Origin: Mogibacterium sp.
Lineage (GTDB): Bacteria; Bacillota; Clostridia; Peptostreptococcales; Anaerovoracaceae
Direction: 5' to 3'
Length of the DNA: 33,199 nt
NCBI GenBank assembly: GCA_017515425.1
Contig: JAFWFU010000027.1
Location: 1-33,199, forward strand
Below the pieces are notes generated by a model, which saw nothing but the letters and a program-made list of their open reading frames with translations, ran no database searches and was not told the origin of the DNA. The position numbers were made by a program, and so were the translations under genes. Positions 1 to 7,606 of the stretch are shown here, piece by piece (the first letter of the stretch is position 1; the number at the start of each line of letters is the position of its first letter).

Positions 1-18
1 AATATATATATATATATT
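1..18. repeat. short AT dinucleotide run at window edge
   Basis: The window opens with about eight alternating AT units. The next 190 bases up to the first gene are T-rich on the plus strand, and I see no supported gene in them. Confidence 0.6.
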
Positions 19-212
19 ATTGCTGCGACTTTGCAGAACTTCTTTTCTCGATAATTATTTAACTTCCTCTACGAGCGCCCTTTATTTTATGATTTGCTAT
101 CTTATTTATAGTTATATCTTTAGGGAACCCGTTCCTCACTTTATTATTGCAGCACCGCCTCTTCCTTTTTTATTTTTATATGTCTATATGCGCCGCCTCT
201 CTTTTTCTTTTC

Positions 213-1508
213 CTACAGAGATTTGCTTCTCCTAATTATCCTTTCCACAGCGTCTCGAATATATAAATCACTGCTATCCGCAAGCCTTCCTATCTCTACC
301 TCGAGACAGGAAATCTCACAACCCGCCTCTTTCAGCTCCCCTATTGCGCGCCTATGCTCTTTCAACTCGGAAGCCGCGCAGCAGTCCTCAAGAATACATA
401 CCTCATAGCCTCTATTTTTAAACCCCAGCGCAGTCTCCAGCACCGCCGTATGCGTTTCCGCTCCCGATACCAGCACGCGTCTTGAATCAATCAGCCCCGT
501 ATGCCTTTCCATATCCTTGGCAAACCACGGATTCATCTGAACTCTCTCCACAATCTCAGAGCGGGGCGAATGCTCCCTGACTCCCTCTATAATATCGCCC
601 TTTCCGTACTGCTCAGTGAGAAGGATAGGCATATCCATGCGTTCTATGCAGCAAGCCAACGCGTTCAGCTTGCTCTCAAATGCAAATTTCTCCTCAATCT
701 CATCGAGCATATCCGCCTGAGCGTCAACTATGACGGTCAACACCTTGTCTGTGGCGTATGCGCTTTGGAGCCTCGACAGTGAGATATGGTCTGTCATGGA
801 CGTGGGGATCGGAGAAATAGCGGCATATCCCGCTTCAACAGCGTCAAAATCATATTTGATACTGTCTCCAAGCCTTGCCGGATGAGACATCATCTGGAAA
901 GTCCCATCAACCTGCTTCACGAAGTCGTAAGTCTCCCCATAGCCGAAGGGCGCCGCCTCTACCACCTTATATCCTTTGACCTTATCAGGCGGCAGTTCAG
1001 GCGCATTCACGCTTATTATTACGTCATTTTCCACCAGTGAAGTCATATCCATCAGCATTGGGATTAGACTTGTAATATATTCAAACTCCGTCGCGTCAAA
1101 TACCGCGTGGTCTCCTTCGGAAAGCGCGATTGAATGTATGCCGCTCAGAGCTCCCTCTCTCGCCGCCGCCAATGTGCCTGAATAATAAGCGGCGAGCCCG
1201 GTATTCATGCCGTGATTGATACCGCTGAAAATGAAGTCCGGCTTAATGCCTTCCTCTTTCAGCATGACAAGCCCCCATTTGACGCAGTCCACAGGCGTGC
1301 CGTCCACCGCATATGCGCAGACCGCACCCTTCATCTCGCGCTTTTCGGGCTTTATGGGACGCAGAAATGTAATGCTATGCGCTTTCGCGCTCTGCTGTTC
1401 CTGCGGCGCCACCACATAGACGTCTGCCAAAGGTGCTAGAGCTTCCACTAGCGTCTTAATCCCCAGAGCGTCTATTCCGTCGTCGTTTGTTACTAATACT
1501 TTTTTCAT
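213..1508 (-). CDS. surE: SurE 5'-nucleotidase fused to an isochorismatase-like domain
   Basis: A 431-residue protein with two domains. Residues 1-255 are a SurE-type nucleoside 5'-phosphatase: NDDG at 8-11 (metal-binding D9, D10), S40 in the family's conserved serine position, VDGTPVDC near 68-75, and SGIN at 95-98 followed by a YSGTLAAA motif. Residues 257-431 resemble cysteine hydrolases of the isochorismatase/nicotinamidase family, with the acid (D262 in VDAQADM) and the lysine (K303 in TEQYGKG). The place where the family has its nucleophilic cysteine reads GAETHTAV, so the residue is Ala355 and this domain is probably not a hydrolase. The start at 1508 gives the SurE-like N-terminus MKKVLVTNDDG, with GAGAGG 11 bases upstream; an ATG three codons earlier lies too close to that site. 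SurE is normally a stand-alone protein of about 250 residues. The gene follows apbE in the same direction. What the second domain does is unknown. Confidence 0.85.
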   Translation of the reverse strand: MKKVLVTNDDGIDALGIKTLVEALAPLADVYVVAPQEQQSAKAHSITFLRPIKPEKREMKGAVCAYAVDGTPVDCVKWGLVMLKEEGIKPDFIFSGINHGMNTGLAAYYSGTLAAAREGALSGIHSIALSEGDHAVFDATEFEYITSLIPMLMDMTSLVENDVIISVNAPELPPDKVKGYKVVEAAPFGYGETYDFVKQVDGTFQMMSHPARLGDSIKYDFDAVEAGYAAISPIPTSMTDHISLSRLQSAYATDKVLTVIVDAQADMLDEIEEKFAFESKLNALACCIERMDMPILLTEQYGKGDIIEGVREHSPRSEIVERVQMNPWFAKDMERHTGLIDSRRVLVSGAETHTAVLETALGFKNRGYEVCILEDCCAASELKEHRRAIGELKEAGCEISCLEVEIGRLADSSDLYIRDAVERIIRRSKSL

Positions 1509-1541
1509 TATCAACATATCCTCTCAATAATATTATTATTT

Positions 1542-1576
1542 GGATCCCTTGACTCACTTCGCTCATTCGGATGACA
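1542..1576 (-). repeat. dispersed TGTCATCC...GGATC repeat, copy 1
   Basis: The minus strand reads TGTCATCC, then GAGCGAAGTGAG, then GTCAAGGGATCC. It is related to the copies at 4741, 8762 and 11732. It overlaps the 3' end of apbE, whose last codons and stop lie inside the repeat. Confidence 0.75.
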
Positions 1577-2666
1577 TTATGGTAGATGTCTGCTTTACGC
1601 TTCCGTCTTTCAGAATGAAAACGCCTTCGACTCCGTCCGTTTGCTCTATAAGCTTCATGGCTTTCTCCGAGCCTTTGATAAGGCAAATCGTGCTGAGTGC
1701 GTCGATATCCGCAGAGCGTCCTTTATCCGCTACGAGAGTAACCGCGTCGAGGTCAGTCTCAGCCGGATACCCCGTCTTAGTGTCTAGTATATGATGATAT
1801 AGTTTGCCGCCTACTTCGATTTTTCTCTCATAAACGCCCGATGTAACGAGAGTTTTATCACGCACTTTCACCTTCCCGATTATTTCCGTTCGGTCACTAA
1901 ACGGTGTTTCCACGCCTATTACAAAGTCTTCAGGCTCTCCTCCTTTGGGCTTTCCGCCAATGCATATAACATTACCGCCCAGATTTATTATAGCGGATGT
2001 GACGCCGGATGCTTCAAGACTTTCCGTCATTCTGTCCCCAATATACCCCTTGGCTATTCCACCGAGGTCGATCTGAGTCTCAGGGTCTTTAAGCCTGACT
2101 TTACTCCCTTCGATTTCTATTCCGTTAAAATCTATATGCTTAACCGCCTCTGTCAAATCCTCTTCATCAGGGAGCTTCTCCTTCCCCTCCGCCGCGTGGA
2201 AATCCCATGCTTCCGTAATGCTGCCGCAGCTTATATCGAAATCTCCACCTGATAATTCCGCATAATCTATGCCTTTTTTAATAATTGAAAGCGTATCATC
2301 TCCGACCTCCGTCCATTCACCCTCTGCGGCATTAAGCCTGCTTATATCCGAAGTCTTGCGAGTGCGGCTGAGTTTATCCTCTAATTCTCCGCAAATCCTA
2401 AACGCCTCATCTATCGCTGCATTCGCTTCGCTCTCCATATCGCGAGCCGATTTAGCCTCGCCTGCCTCATCTTTCATTTCATAAATCGAAATATTACATA
2501 TTGTATCAAGGCAGAACTCCTCACGCGTGATAGGCTCTGTCGCTGCACCACTCCCTGTTTTTCCACAGGCGGCAGCCACGAATACAAGCGTCACGATTAT
2601 CACCGCCAAGGTAATTCTAGCAGACAAATACCCTCTATTATATTTCTTAAAAAAATTCTTTCTCAT
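1563..2666 (-). CDS. apbE: ApbE-family FAD:protein FMN transferase (lipoprotein)
   Basis: ApbE enzymes move FMN from FAD onto a Ser/Thr in the DxxSGAT motif of FMN-binding domains, on the outer face of the membrane. The start at 2666 gives a lipoprotein signal: KKYNRGYLSARIT, a hydrophobic stretch and the lipobox VAAAC, with GGAG about 12 bases upstream. The mature part carries family hallmarks: EFCLDTICNISIY, the KGIDYAELSGGDFDISCG block, QIDLGGIAKGYIGDRM, NLGGNVICIGGKP, and the C-terminal TGYPAETDLDAVTLVADKG...ADIDALST block. Length 367 is normal. Its likely substrates are the four flavinylation motifs in the two FMN-binding proteins encoded at 5705-7472. It lies 170 bases downstream of the Tp47-like gene. 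The last residues (MSSE) come from an inserted dispersed repeat, so the natural C-terminus may have been replaced. Confidence 0.93.
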   Translation of the reverse strand: MRKNFFKKYNRGYLSARITLAVIIVTLVFVAAACGKTGSGAATEPITREEFCLDTICNISIYEMKDEAGEAKSARDMESEANAAIDEAFRICGELEDKLSRTRKTSDISRLNAAEGEWTEVGDDTLSIIKKGIDYAELSGGDFDISCGSITEAWDFHAAEGKEKLPDEEDLTEAVKHIDFNGIEIEGSKVRLKDPETQIDLGGIAKGYIGDRMTESLEASGVTSAIINLGGNVICIGGKPKGGEPEDFVIGVETPFSDRTEIIGKVKVRDKTLVTSGVYERKIEVGGKLYHHILDTKTGYPAETDLDAVTLVADKGRSADIDALSTICLIKGSEKAMKLIEQTDGVEGVFILKDGSVKQTSTIMSSE

Positions 2667-2760
2667 ATACTTTTCTGTCTCTCCGCTTCTCTCGATGTTT
2701 CCTTCAGATGATATATCTTTCAGAGAAAACAATAATTGAAGCCTCTTAAATATAACACGA

Positions 2761-2792
2761 ATGCGCACCGGCGTCATGCAGCCAATGCGCAT
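2761..2792 (-). terminator. strong hairpin between the Tp47-like gene and apbE
   Basis: Perfect arms ATGCGCA/TGCGCAT (2761-2767 and 2786-2792) enclose a second five-pair stem, TTGGC/GCCGG, around an 8-base loop. The inner stem pairs fully only in the minus-strand RNA, using two G-U pairs, which points to a role in that transcript. The bases after it are U-rich but not a clean U-run. It may be a partial terminator or an RNA-processing/stability hairpin that tunes apbE. Confidence 0.5.
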
Positions 2793-2836
2793 CCTTTACT
2801 TTATTTACCTGTTATTCATCAGATTTAAGCTTTCAC

Positions 2837-4597
2837 CTACTTCTTAATCTTAACTTTTTTAACGGCAGACCATTTGGCCACGGTCTTATTCACTCCTGTG
2901 CCTTTGACATTTCTGACACGGACATAATATGTCTTACCCTTCGTCAGTTTCTTTACTGTAGTTGACTTCTTAGTCTTAGACACCATGACTCTCTTGGTAT
3001 TTGCCTTATCGAATTTCTTATCGGTGCAAACCTGAATCTCGACTTTGTCGAACTTCTTGAGTTCTTTCTTCGCGGCTTTCTTCCATGTAATTTTGACGCT
3101 CTTCTTGGCAGCTTTGACCTTTAATTTCTTCACCGCCGAGATACCCTTGTCGATAGTTCCGTTCCATTCCAGAGCCTCAGCCTTGGCTTTCTCCTCTGCC
3201 TCTTTTTTCGCCTTTTCCTCAGCTTCTTTTCTGGCTTTTTCCTCGGCTTCTTTTCTGGCTTTTTCCTCGGCTTCTTTTCTCGCTTTTTCCTCGGTTTCCG
3301 CTCTCAGTCTCGCCTCTTCCTCGGCTCTCGCTTTTTCCTCTGCTTTCGCCTTTGCCTCTGCCGACGCGTAGCTCTCGAACTGCACTTCCGGGAATCCTGT
3401 AGATGTTACCACGACGGTGACCTTATCCTCCGCTGACGCTGCGTCAGTTTTACTGAAGTCGAGGCTTCCGTCTTCCTGAACGATTTTCGCGATATTTCTG
3501 CCACGTCCCCTAGGCATATATTCAGTGCCATTTACTGCGACCTTGCTGATATTCGCGATAAAGCTTGCAAACATTTCACTGCTTACACCCTCAGCCGCCA
3601 AAAGCTTGCTTCCGTCGAATTTTGCCGGGACAGTCTTTGTAGATATATTGAATGTTCCTGTGAAGCTGTTATATTTATCATTTTTACCCTTTACAGTTAC
3701 CGTGTGGCTTCCAATGCTTGCGCCTGTTATGGCAAACTTGCCGCCGGACAGTGCTACATCTACGCCGTCTAACTGAAGTGCCACATCATAGTCGTCCGGC
3801 AGGTTATTGAATGAGATTGTGGTGTCAGAAGCACCATACTCAGCATCCGCTACCTCTGCCGTCGCGTTCGTATAAGTCGGGACTTTGATATCTGCGGTCA
3901 AAGTCTTATATCCGTCCGCATAGATTGTAACTTTATACATGCCGGGATTCAGCACACCGCCCGTATAGAAATCATCAAATCGTTTTACGAGCGTATCCGT
4001 TCCGCAGACAGTTTTACCAGAATTAAGTGCGATCTCAACTTTGTTATAATGCGTACCCGCTGTCGCTTTCTCACCGTAGAAGTCAATCCACGGAAGTGCG
4101 CCCACCGTAGTTGTGCCGTCGCTGATAGTCACAGCATAAATCGCCATGAGGTAGTCGCTCCACACATAGTCTTCAACTGTATCATCCGGATATACGATGA
4201 GTTCATCGCTTCCATACTGTTTTTCTATGGCTTTGCCCTTGAAGGTCTCCCATGTCGCTGAGCCTAATTTAACTTCCTTTGTTCCCGGGGAAACTGTCGA
4301 TTTAACTCCGTCAAGTGCTACATTCTTTGGCTTTTCTGCGTTTTCAGGATTCTCCTCTAAAACCTTTTTGTTTACTACTTCCGGAATGTGCTGATAGTGA
4401 ACATTCGGACCGATTTTGGTAGCTGTCGTCACCGCGTCGTAATAGCCTTCAGTCTCCGCAGCCGTAAAGCTGGGTATCAGTTCTTCATACAGCTCCTTCC
4501 AAGTCTTAACCTCTCCGTCCGCAAAGGCTACCGAAAGCGATAAGCTAAATAGCATCGCTGTCGTCACCGCTAAAGACAATATTCTTTTTCTAATCAT
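2837..4597 (-). CDS. secreted Tp47-like surface protein with HID-like and FN3 domains
   Basis: A 586-residue exported protein. Residues 1-26 are a signal peptide ending AFA. Residues about 27-240 resemble treponemal Tp47: WKELYEEL, YYDAVTTATK and a final GMYKVTIYADGYKTLTADI that matches the Tp47 GYYRLTLIANGYRDVVADV block. Residues about 325-408 (ISKVAVNGTEY through VVVTSTGFPEV) resemble the hemoglobin-interacting-domain/DUF1533 fold. Residues about 409-475 are a charged helix built from EEKARKEA octads. Residues about 485-586 are a lysine-rich fibronectin type III domain. There is no LPXTG anchor; the basic C-terminus could bind the wall. The start at 4597 has AAAGGAG nine bases upstream; a TTG two codons earlier is too close. 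A metal-type operator at 4654 lies in its promoter region. It probably works with the FMN-binding/NapH-like redox proteins. Its ligand is unknown; iron or heme capture is an inference. Confidence 0.7.
   Translation of the reverse strand: MIRKRILSLAVTTAMLFSLSLSVAFADGEVKTWKELYEELIPSFTAAETEGYYDAVTTATKIGPNVHYQHIPEVVNKKVLEENPENAEKPKNVALDGVKSTVSPGTKEVKLGSATWETFKGKAIEKQYGSDELIVYPDDTVEDYVWSDYLMAIYAVTISDGTTTVGALPWIDFYGEKATAGTHYNKVEIALNSGKTVCGTDTLVKRFDDFYTGGVLNPGMYKVTIYADGYKTLTADIKVPTYTNATAEVADAEYGASDTTISFNNLPDDYDVALQLDGVDVALSGGKFAITGASIGSHTVTVKGKNDKYNSFTGTFNISTKTVPAKFDGSKLLAAEGVSSEMFASFIANISKVAVNGTEYMPRGRGRNIAKIVQEDGSLDFSKTDAASAEDKVTVVVTSTGFPEVQFESYASAEAKAKAEEKARAEEEARLRAETEEKARKEAEEKARKEAEEKARKEAEEKAKKEAEEKAKAEALEWNGTIDKGISAVKKLKVKAAKKSVKITWKKAAKKELKKFDKVEIQVCTDKKFDKANTKRVMVSKTKKSTTVKKLTKGKTYYVRVRNVKGTGVNKTVAKWSAVKKVKIKK
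3198..3293. repeat. 24-bp tandem repeat, four units
   Basis: Four units of 24 bp within the surface-protein gene encode the EEKARKEA octads. Two adjacent units (3222-3245 and 3246-3269) are identical, so unit number could change by slippage or recombination without shifting the frame. Confidence 0.85.
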
Positions 4598-4653
4598 AAT
4601 CAATAACTCCTTTCTTTTACATATATATGCAGCTATGATTAAAACTGCATATA

Positions 4654-4669
4654 GTTAGCATTGCCTAAC
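4654..4669. promoter_or_regulatory. DtxR/IdeR-like operator, site 3
   Basis: GTTAGCATTGCCTAAC is an interrupted palindrome (GTTAG-N6-CTAAC) 57 bases upstream of the Tp47-like gene. It matches the two sites between 7532 and 7568 in both arms and in the base after the left arm. DtxR/IdeR boxes contain TTAG-N6-CTAA, so a metal-dependent repressor is the likely binder. A degenerate relative (CTATGATTAA core) lies at 4629-4642. Confidence 0.65.
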
Positions 4670-4686
4670 CTTGGTATATTTTTTTA

Positions 4687-4704
4687 TCCTCCGAAATCGG
4701 AGGA
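4687..4704. other. small hairpin carrying SD and anti-SD sequences
   Basis: TCCTCCGA and TCGGAGGA form an 8-bp inverted repeat with two bases between. On the minus strand it is followed by an A-run, not a U-run, so it is not a standard terminator. It lies just upstream of the operator at 4654. Confidence 0.4.
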
Positions 4705-4740
4705 CTATAAATATCTGTATAAGTTTCTAATGATACATGG

Positions 4741-4797
4741 CTGTCATCCTGAGCGAAGCGTGCCGCCGGGCACGCGGAGTCGAAGAATCTTTTTTTC
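4741..4797 (+). repeat. dispersed TGTCATCC...GAATC repeat, copy 2
   Basis: The plus strand reads CTGTCATCCTGAGCGAAGCG, then a perfect hairpin GCGTGCC/GGCACGC (4758-4775), then AGTCGAAGAATC and a T-run. It lies between the NapH-like gene and the Tp47-like gene. The hairpin is an insert not seen in the other copies. Confidence 0.8.
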
Positions 4798-4826
4798 TGT
4801 TATTTGCCTATGAGCATTTGCAGCCT

Positions 4827-5705
4827 TTAGACTCCTATACTTTTCAATAGAACGAACAGCATCCCTGCGCGAAGAATAGTGAACCACATCTCATTACCGC
4901 GCAGAATCTTTAATCCACAATGCACATTGCTCTTAGGGCATATACCTATGCATTTCTGGCATTGGAAGCAGTCGCTGCTGACCTCTAAACTGCCATCATT
5001 TGGAAGTTCCACATCCGAGGGGCATATATTGGTACATGCAGCGCATCCTTTTATACACTCTCCTCGCGTTCTCCTTAAAGAGAAGAACGGCAGAGCCGGC
5101 ATTATCGCAAATACAGCGCCCATGGGGCATAGCACTCTACAGAAAAACCTCTCCTCTGTCATCATGCCTAATGCTATGGCTATGAGAACTGCCACGCCTA
5201 CTGCATAGCCTGCAATGTCAATCGAACCGCTGCGAAGCTTCGCGAAGAGTTCCCAAGGGCTTATGCCGTGAAATTTATCGTATTGGGAAACCGCGCATAA
5301 TATGACTATCAATATGAGATTCACATATTTTATATAGGACAGCCATTCCATGATGTTTGGCGGGATTATATTCCACTTCTTGCCGCGTTTTCCTCTTCTA
5401 AAGACTTTACGAGAAATCCACATCCTAAGTCCATACAGCCAGTCTCCTGCGCTGCCGAACGCGCAGGCATATCCGCAGAAGAATCTGCCGAATATTATCG
5501 TATATATCAGTAACGCTATCAGCGCAGCGATAAATGGCGTGAAGCCTATGCTCTCGGTCATCCCTATCTGCATGAATATATATCTGACTCCGGCGAAAGC
5601 CGCAGAGTATGCCGAGGGGATAAATGTGAAAAAGAGTATTTGTATCGCTAACCTGAGCGCCGCGTGTATTTTCTTTAGATTGTTTTTACTTATGTTCAGC
5701 GTCAT
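4827..5705 (-). CDS. NapH/MauN-like 4Fe-4S membrane protein
   Basis: A 292-residue membrane protein with several hydrophobic segments between about residues 15 and 190. Each half has a cysteine pair next to a membrane helix (FFCGYACAFG and FFCRVLCPMG), the signature of the NapH/CcoG-like family. A C-terminal ferredoxin part carries two 4Fe-4S sites: CIKGCAACTNICP and CFQCQKCIGICP. Such proteins pass electrons between the quinone pool or cytosolic donors and redox partners outside the membrane; in NosR the same module is joined to an FMN-binding domain. Here the FMN-binding domain is the separate gene just upstream: its stop and this ATG overlap by one base (TAATG), so the two are translationally coupled and probably form one complex. 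The electron donor and acceptor are not shown by the sequence. Confidence 0.85.
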   Translation of the reverse strand: MTLNISKNNLKKIHAALRLAIQILFFTFIPSAYSAAFAGVRYIFMQIGMTESIGFTPFIAALIALLIYTIIFGRFFCGYACAFGSAGDWLYGLRMWISRKVFRRGKRGKKWNIIPPNIMEWLSYIKYVNLILIVILCAVSQYDKFHGISPWELFAKLRSGSIDIAGYAVGVAVLIAIALGMMTEERFFCRVLCPMGAVFAIMPALPFFSLRRTRGECIKGCAACTNICPSDVELPNDGSLEVSSDCFQCQKCIGICPKSNVHCGLKILRGNEMWFTILRAGMLFVLLKSIGV

Positions 5706-6184
5706 TACTGCCCCTCTATTGCTTGATTAAGCGCGATACTCGCTGCGTTTATGATTCCAACAGATGACATCGTCGCACCGCTTATCGAATCTACCGCTGT
5801 AGTCTGCGCTTCTATCATCTTCGGAAGCAGAGCCTCCGCCATGCTGAGATAGGCAGAGTCTTCGCCGGGCGCAGATAGTATCTTAATATCGGTTATATTC
5901 CCACCGCTGACTGTCAGCTCCACGCTGATTAAATCGCCATAGCCCTTCGACTCACCCTCATATACTCCGTCCTTATATCCGCTATTCGTGCTTGCGTTCC
6001 CGCTCGCCTGCGTACCGCTTGACGAAGCTGTCCCGGCTCCTTCATATGCCGCTTCGAGTTCCGCTGTCAGCTTCGCGATTTCCTCATCCTTTTCTCGCAT
6101 AGAAAGCGTCACATTGTAACCGGAGATTGCCGCTATGCACAGGGCAAATGCGATAATTCTTATCACTATGTCTGTATCTTTCAT
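5705..6184 (-). CDS. membrane-anchored single FMN-binding domain protein (RnfG/NqrC-like)
   Basis: A 159-residue protein with an N-terminal membrane anchor (residues about 8-28), a short charged helix (REKDEEIAKLTAELEAAYE), a Ser/Thr/Gly linker and one FMN-binding domain. That domain starts at YKDGVYEGESKGYGD and ends with the flavinylation motif DSISGAT followed by MSSVGI; ApbE attaches FMN to the Thr of this motif. It sits between the triple-domain protein (22 bases upstream) and the NapH-like gene (one-base overlap). It is probably the flavin subunit that takes electrons from the NapH-like protein and passes them outward. Ribosome-binding site GGAG lies 13 bases before the ATG. Confidence 0.88.
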   Translation of the reverse strand: MKDTDIVIRIIAFALCIAAISGYNVTLSMREKDEEIAKLTAELEAAYEGAGTASSSGTQASGNASTNSGYKDGVYEGESKGYGDLISVELTVSGGNITDIKILSAPGEDSAYLSMAEALLPKMIEAQTTAVDSISGATMSSVGIINAASIALNQAIEGQ

Positions 6185-6206
6185 AAAAATCTATTTTCTC
6201 CGCTTT

Positions 6207-7472
6207 TTAATTGCTCTTCTCTGCCTTTTTTATAGCTTCAGTGCAGGCATTAAGTATCGCTCTAGATGTAAAAGTCGCGCCTGATACAGCGTCAACCCCG
6301 TCCGGTTTTCCGTCCTTTATAGCCCTTCCTTTCAGCTTTTTCGACAGTTCCCCCACCGCATAGTCGATATACGCTTGATTGCTGCCGTCATCATCAGTAT
6401 TGACCTCTTTTAATCCTTCTATCTTATCTCCTGCAAGGCTTATGACGAGGCTCAAATTATATGCGTCGAAATTGCCTGCATCATCTATGCAAAGTGCCGT
6501 TCCGCTATAACTACCGTCCGTATATTTTTGGTCTTGAGGCTGCGTGCCTCCGCCATTATTCGGGTCGTCATTTGAGTTGCCTCCCGCTTCGCCTGCATTC
6601 TCGTTAGCCTTCTGTTTCGCCTTTTCCAAAGCGTCCTCTACTGCCCCGATTATCCCGGCAGAGCTCCTCGTCGCTCCGCTTACTGCATCGACTTTACTCG
6701 TCTGATTATTTATTATGCTGTTTATAACAGCCCTCGCTCTGTCAAAGAAGGTCTGATCGTCGCTATGAGATATAATCCTTATGTCCTTTATTCTTCCGCC
6801 TGCAAGTTCCACCTCAACTGTAACAACGCCGGAGAACCCGAAGGCGGAGCCTTGATAAACCCCATCAGGATAGGGGAAATTCTGAACGCTCTCGTCGGCA
6901 GTTTTATCCTTATTCTTATCTTTATCCTTGTCTTTTTTCTTCTTATTTTTTTTGCCATCGTTTTTATTCTTTTTTACCTTAGCTTTACTGAGCGCATTTC
7001 TTACTGCCTTGACTATCCCTGCCGAACTGTAGGTTGCTCCGGAGACGGCATCGACATTAGTGCTTTGCTTTTTTATAATGCTGCCTATCACAGCCCTCGC
7101 CCTCGACAGATATGAGCCTGTTTCGTTATGAGACACTATGCTTATACTTGCGATTTTTCCATTTTTTATCGTCACTTTTACTTTGATTTTTCCACCAAAG
7201 CCCGTGGCACTGCCGTAATATACGCCGTCTTTGTATGTTACGTCTTTATCTTCCTCCTCTTTTCCTATCTGCGTGCTCCCCTTAGGCGATGTCTTCGCTA
7301 TCTCAGGTCTTTCGATAAGCTTCACGGGCGAAACCGTCTGTGCTGTCACCGCCGCAGGCGTCCTTGCCTCAATTTTAAAATCAGGCATCTCATACCCCGC
7401 CAGCGAAGAACCGACTATTGCACATGTTATTAAAGAGACCAAAATAGGCGTATAAATCTTTATATTCTTCAA
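6207..7472 (-). CDS. extracytosolic protein with three FMN-binding domains
   Basis: A 421-residue exported protein and first gene of the minus-strand flavin operon. The N-terminus (KNIKIYTPILVSLITCAIVGSSLAG) is a signal or membrane anchor. Three FMN-binding domains follow, each opening with a YxDGxYxG box and closing with an ApbE flavinylation motif: DAVSGAT plus YSSAGI near residue 145, DAVSGAT plus RSSAGI near 263, and DAVSGAT plus FTSRAI near 393. The first two are separated by a very lysine/aspartate-rich linker (about 163-195), the last two by an Asn/Gly-rich linker (about 290-315). The layout resembles the multi-flavin lipoprotein PplA of flavin-based extracellular electron transfer, although I see no lipobox. 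The start is TTG at 7472 with AGAGG five bases upstream. Two operator palindromes (7532-7568) lie just upstream. Confidence 0.88.
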   Translation of the reverse strand: MKNIKIYTPILVSLITCAIVGSSLAGYEMPDFKIEARTPAAVTAQTVSPVKLIERPEIAKTSPKGSTQIGKEEEDKDVTYKDGVYYGSATGFGGKIKVKVTIKNGKIASISIVSHNETGSYLSRARAVIGSIIKKQSTNVDAVSGATYSSAGIVKAVRNALSKAKVKKNKNDGKKNKKKKDKDKDKNKDKTADESVQNFPYPDGVYQGSAFGFSGVVTVEVELAGGRIKDIRIISHSDDQTFFDRARAVINSIINNQTSKVDAVSGATRSSAGIIGAVEDALEKAKQKANENAGEAGGNSNDDPNNGGGTQPQDQKYTDGSYSGTALCIDDAGNFDAYNLSLVISLAGDKIEGLKEVNTDDDGSNQAYIDYAVGELSKKLKGRAIKDGKPDGVDAVSGATFTSRAILNACTEAIKKAEKSN

Positions 7473-7509
7473 TCTTTCCTCTGATACTTGCGTAAAAAGC
7501 GATATTTTT

Positions 7510-7538
7510 ATTATATTTATCGGGGCAGGTAGTTAGCT
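7510..7538 (-). promoter_or_regulatory. candidate promoter of the flavin operon
   Basis: The minus strand has a consensus -10 TATAAT at 7515-7510. At 17-bp spacing the -35 region (7538-7533) is poor and falls inside operator site 1, so a bound repressor would block RNA polymerase. The start point is not shown. Confidence 0.4.
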
Positions 7539-7568
7539 ATGACTAACCGCCGGTTAGCATATTCTAAC
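7532..7568. promoter_or_regulatory. paired DtxR/IdeR-like operators, sites 1 and 2
   Basis: Two interrupted palindromes, GTTAGCTATGACTAAC (7532-7547) and GTTAGCATATTCTAAC (7553-7568), have centres exactly 21 bp apart, two helical turns. Their facing arms also make CTAACCGCCGGTTAG, itself an inverted repeat. They sit between the divergent flavin operon (minus) and the NusG-domain-II gene (plus). Site 1 covers the likely -35 region of the minus promoter. They match the single site at 4654. Binding by a metal-dependent repressor is inferred from likeness to DtxR boxes. Confidence 0.7.
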
Positions 7569-7606
7569 AGGAGTTAAGAAGAGCGTCAAGTTTTCTTTTA
7601 CATATA

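Noticed and set aside
20-235. 71-residue open frame on the plus strand at the left edge
   Set aside because: It has a low-complexity hydrophobic translation, no ribosome-binding site, overlaps the end of the SurE fusion on the other strand and resembles no family I know.
3045-3371. Ser/Ala/Phe-rich 108-residue open frame on the plus strand
   Set aside because: It is the antisense reading of the EEKARKEA tandem repeat, whose period is a multiple of three and so keeps other frames open.
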